A program made the translations under genes and the position numbers. From Parvularculaceae bacterium (GTDB lineage: Bacteria; Pseudomonadota; Alphaproteobacteria; Caulobacterales; Parvularculaceae), in NCBI GenBank assembly GCA_027080545.1, contig JALWRV010000220.1:1-5743 (forward strand): a stretch of DNA of 5,743 bases. The letters are read 5' to 3'. Positions within the stretch are counted from its first letter, which is position 1; the number at the start of each line of letters is the position of its first letter. Below the pieces are notes generated by a model that worked only from the letters and a program-made list of their open reading frames with translations, was not told where the DNA came from and did not search any database. Below are positions 5,504 through 5,743 of the stretch, one piece after another.

Positions 5504-5743
5504 CTAGACATCTATGGCTGGCGGTGCCTGGGTGATGATGGGACCAAAGATTGTCTGAAAACTTTCTTGCAAGGCGGTTTCTACCGCTGTCAGGCTGGCC
5601 GTAACCCCCAGCGCATGGAGCGAGGTTACGCCAAATTCAGGGGCATCAATGCCGCAGGGTACAATACCGTCAAAATGTGCAAGATCCGGCTGCACATTAA
5701 TGGCAATGCCGTGAAAGCTGACCCATTTGCGCAAGCGCACCCC
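5504..5743 (-). CDS. lipB: Octanoyltransferase LipB, C-terminal part (5' end beyond the right edge)
   Basis: LipB moves the octanoyl group from octanoyl-ACP to the lipoyl domains of 2-oxoacid dehydrogenases and the glycine cleavage H protein, the first step of lipoate assembly in the cytoplasm. The 79 visible residues start GVRLRKWVSFHGIAINV, the strand after the catalytic Lys motif (K-I-A-A-x-G, which lies just outside the window). They continue with PDLAHFDGIVPCGI, where the Cys (codon 5654-5656) corresponds to catalytic Cys169 of E. coli LipB, and GVTSL. The tail, ending ...PPAIDV, is less conserved. A GTG lies at 5738-5740 but is internal, because the family sequence continues upstream of it. 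The stop TAG is at 5504-5506. The gene converges on der with 9 bases between the stops, so their transcripts must overlap or end within each other. Confidence 0.93.
   Translation of the reverse strand, partial: GVRLRKWVSFHGIAINVQPDLAHFDGIVPCGIDAPEFGVTSLHALGVTASLTAVETALQESFQTIFGPIITQAPPAIDV

Noticed and set aside
5738..5740. GTG as the start codon of the lipB reading frame.
   Set aside because: The preceding codon is open and the family sequence continues upstream (catalytic Lys motif), so this Val is internal and the gene simply runs off the window.

Overview
The window looks like a piece of an alphaproteobacterial chromosome. The evidence is the protein style: a BamB with the N-terminal lead-in and the basic loop before blade 7 that I associate with alphaproteobacteria, and a Der whose first GTPase domain carries NKxE rather than NKxD. 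Start codons are mixed (ATG, and TTG for panB), and Shine-Dalgarno sites range from perfect to absent. I cannot place it below class level. No mobile element, CRISPR array, tRNA or rRNA was seen.

Layout, left to right. Bases 3-197 (+) are the C-terminal end of a membrane protein of the PepSY type. It overlaps by ATGA with a 101-aa protein of the antibiotic-biosynthesis-monooxygenase (dimeric alpha/beta barrel) kind at 194-499. A 150-base gap with a candidate promoter, an operator-like palindrome and an 11-nt direct repeat leads to panB (650-1483, TTG start, strong SD). A 119-base gap that can fold into a three-arm structure leads to a YfgM-like single-pass TPR protein (1603-2409). A tandem repeat straddles that gene's stop codon. 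A probable promoter and a structured leader then precede bamB (2559-3977). A GC-rich, repeat-bearing gap precedes der (4109-5494). lipB runs on the minus strand from the right edge and ends 9 bases after der.

How they work together. The YfgM-like protein, BamB and Der form the same trio as yfgM-bamB-der of gammaproteobacteria: a Sec-associated periplasmic TPR protein, a lipoprotein of the outer-membrane beta-barrel assembly machine, and a ribosome-assembly GTPase. panB (pantothenate/CoA synthesis) sits upstream in the same direction. lipB (lipoate attachment) is transcribed towards them. The PepSY/ABM pair is probably a separate translationally coupled unit.

This is mostly core housekeeping DNA, and I do not see a convincing new multi-gene system. 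The points worth a second look are in the gaps: two structured intergenic RNAs, a tandem duplication over a stop codon carrying a possible -35 element, an octamer recurring in three gaps, a degenerate 17-nt repeat before der, and unusual G4/G5 residues in Der's first GTPase domain.
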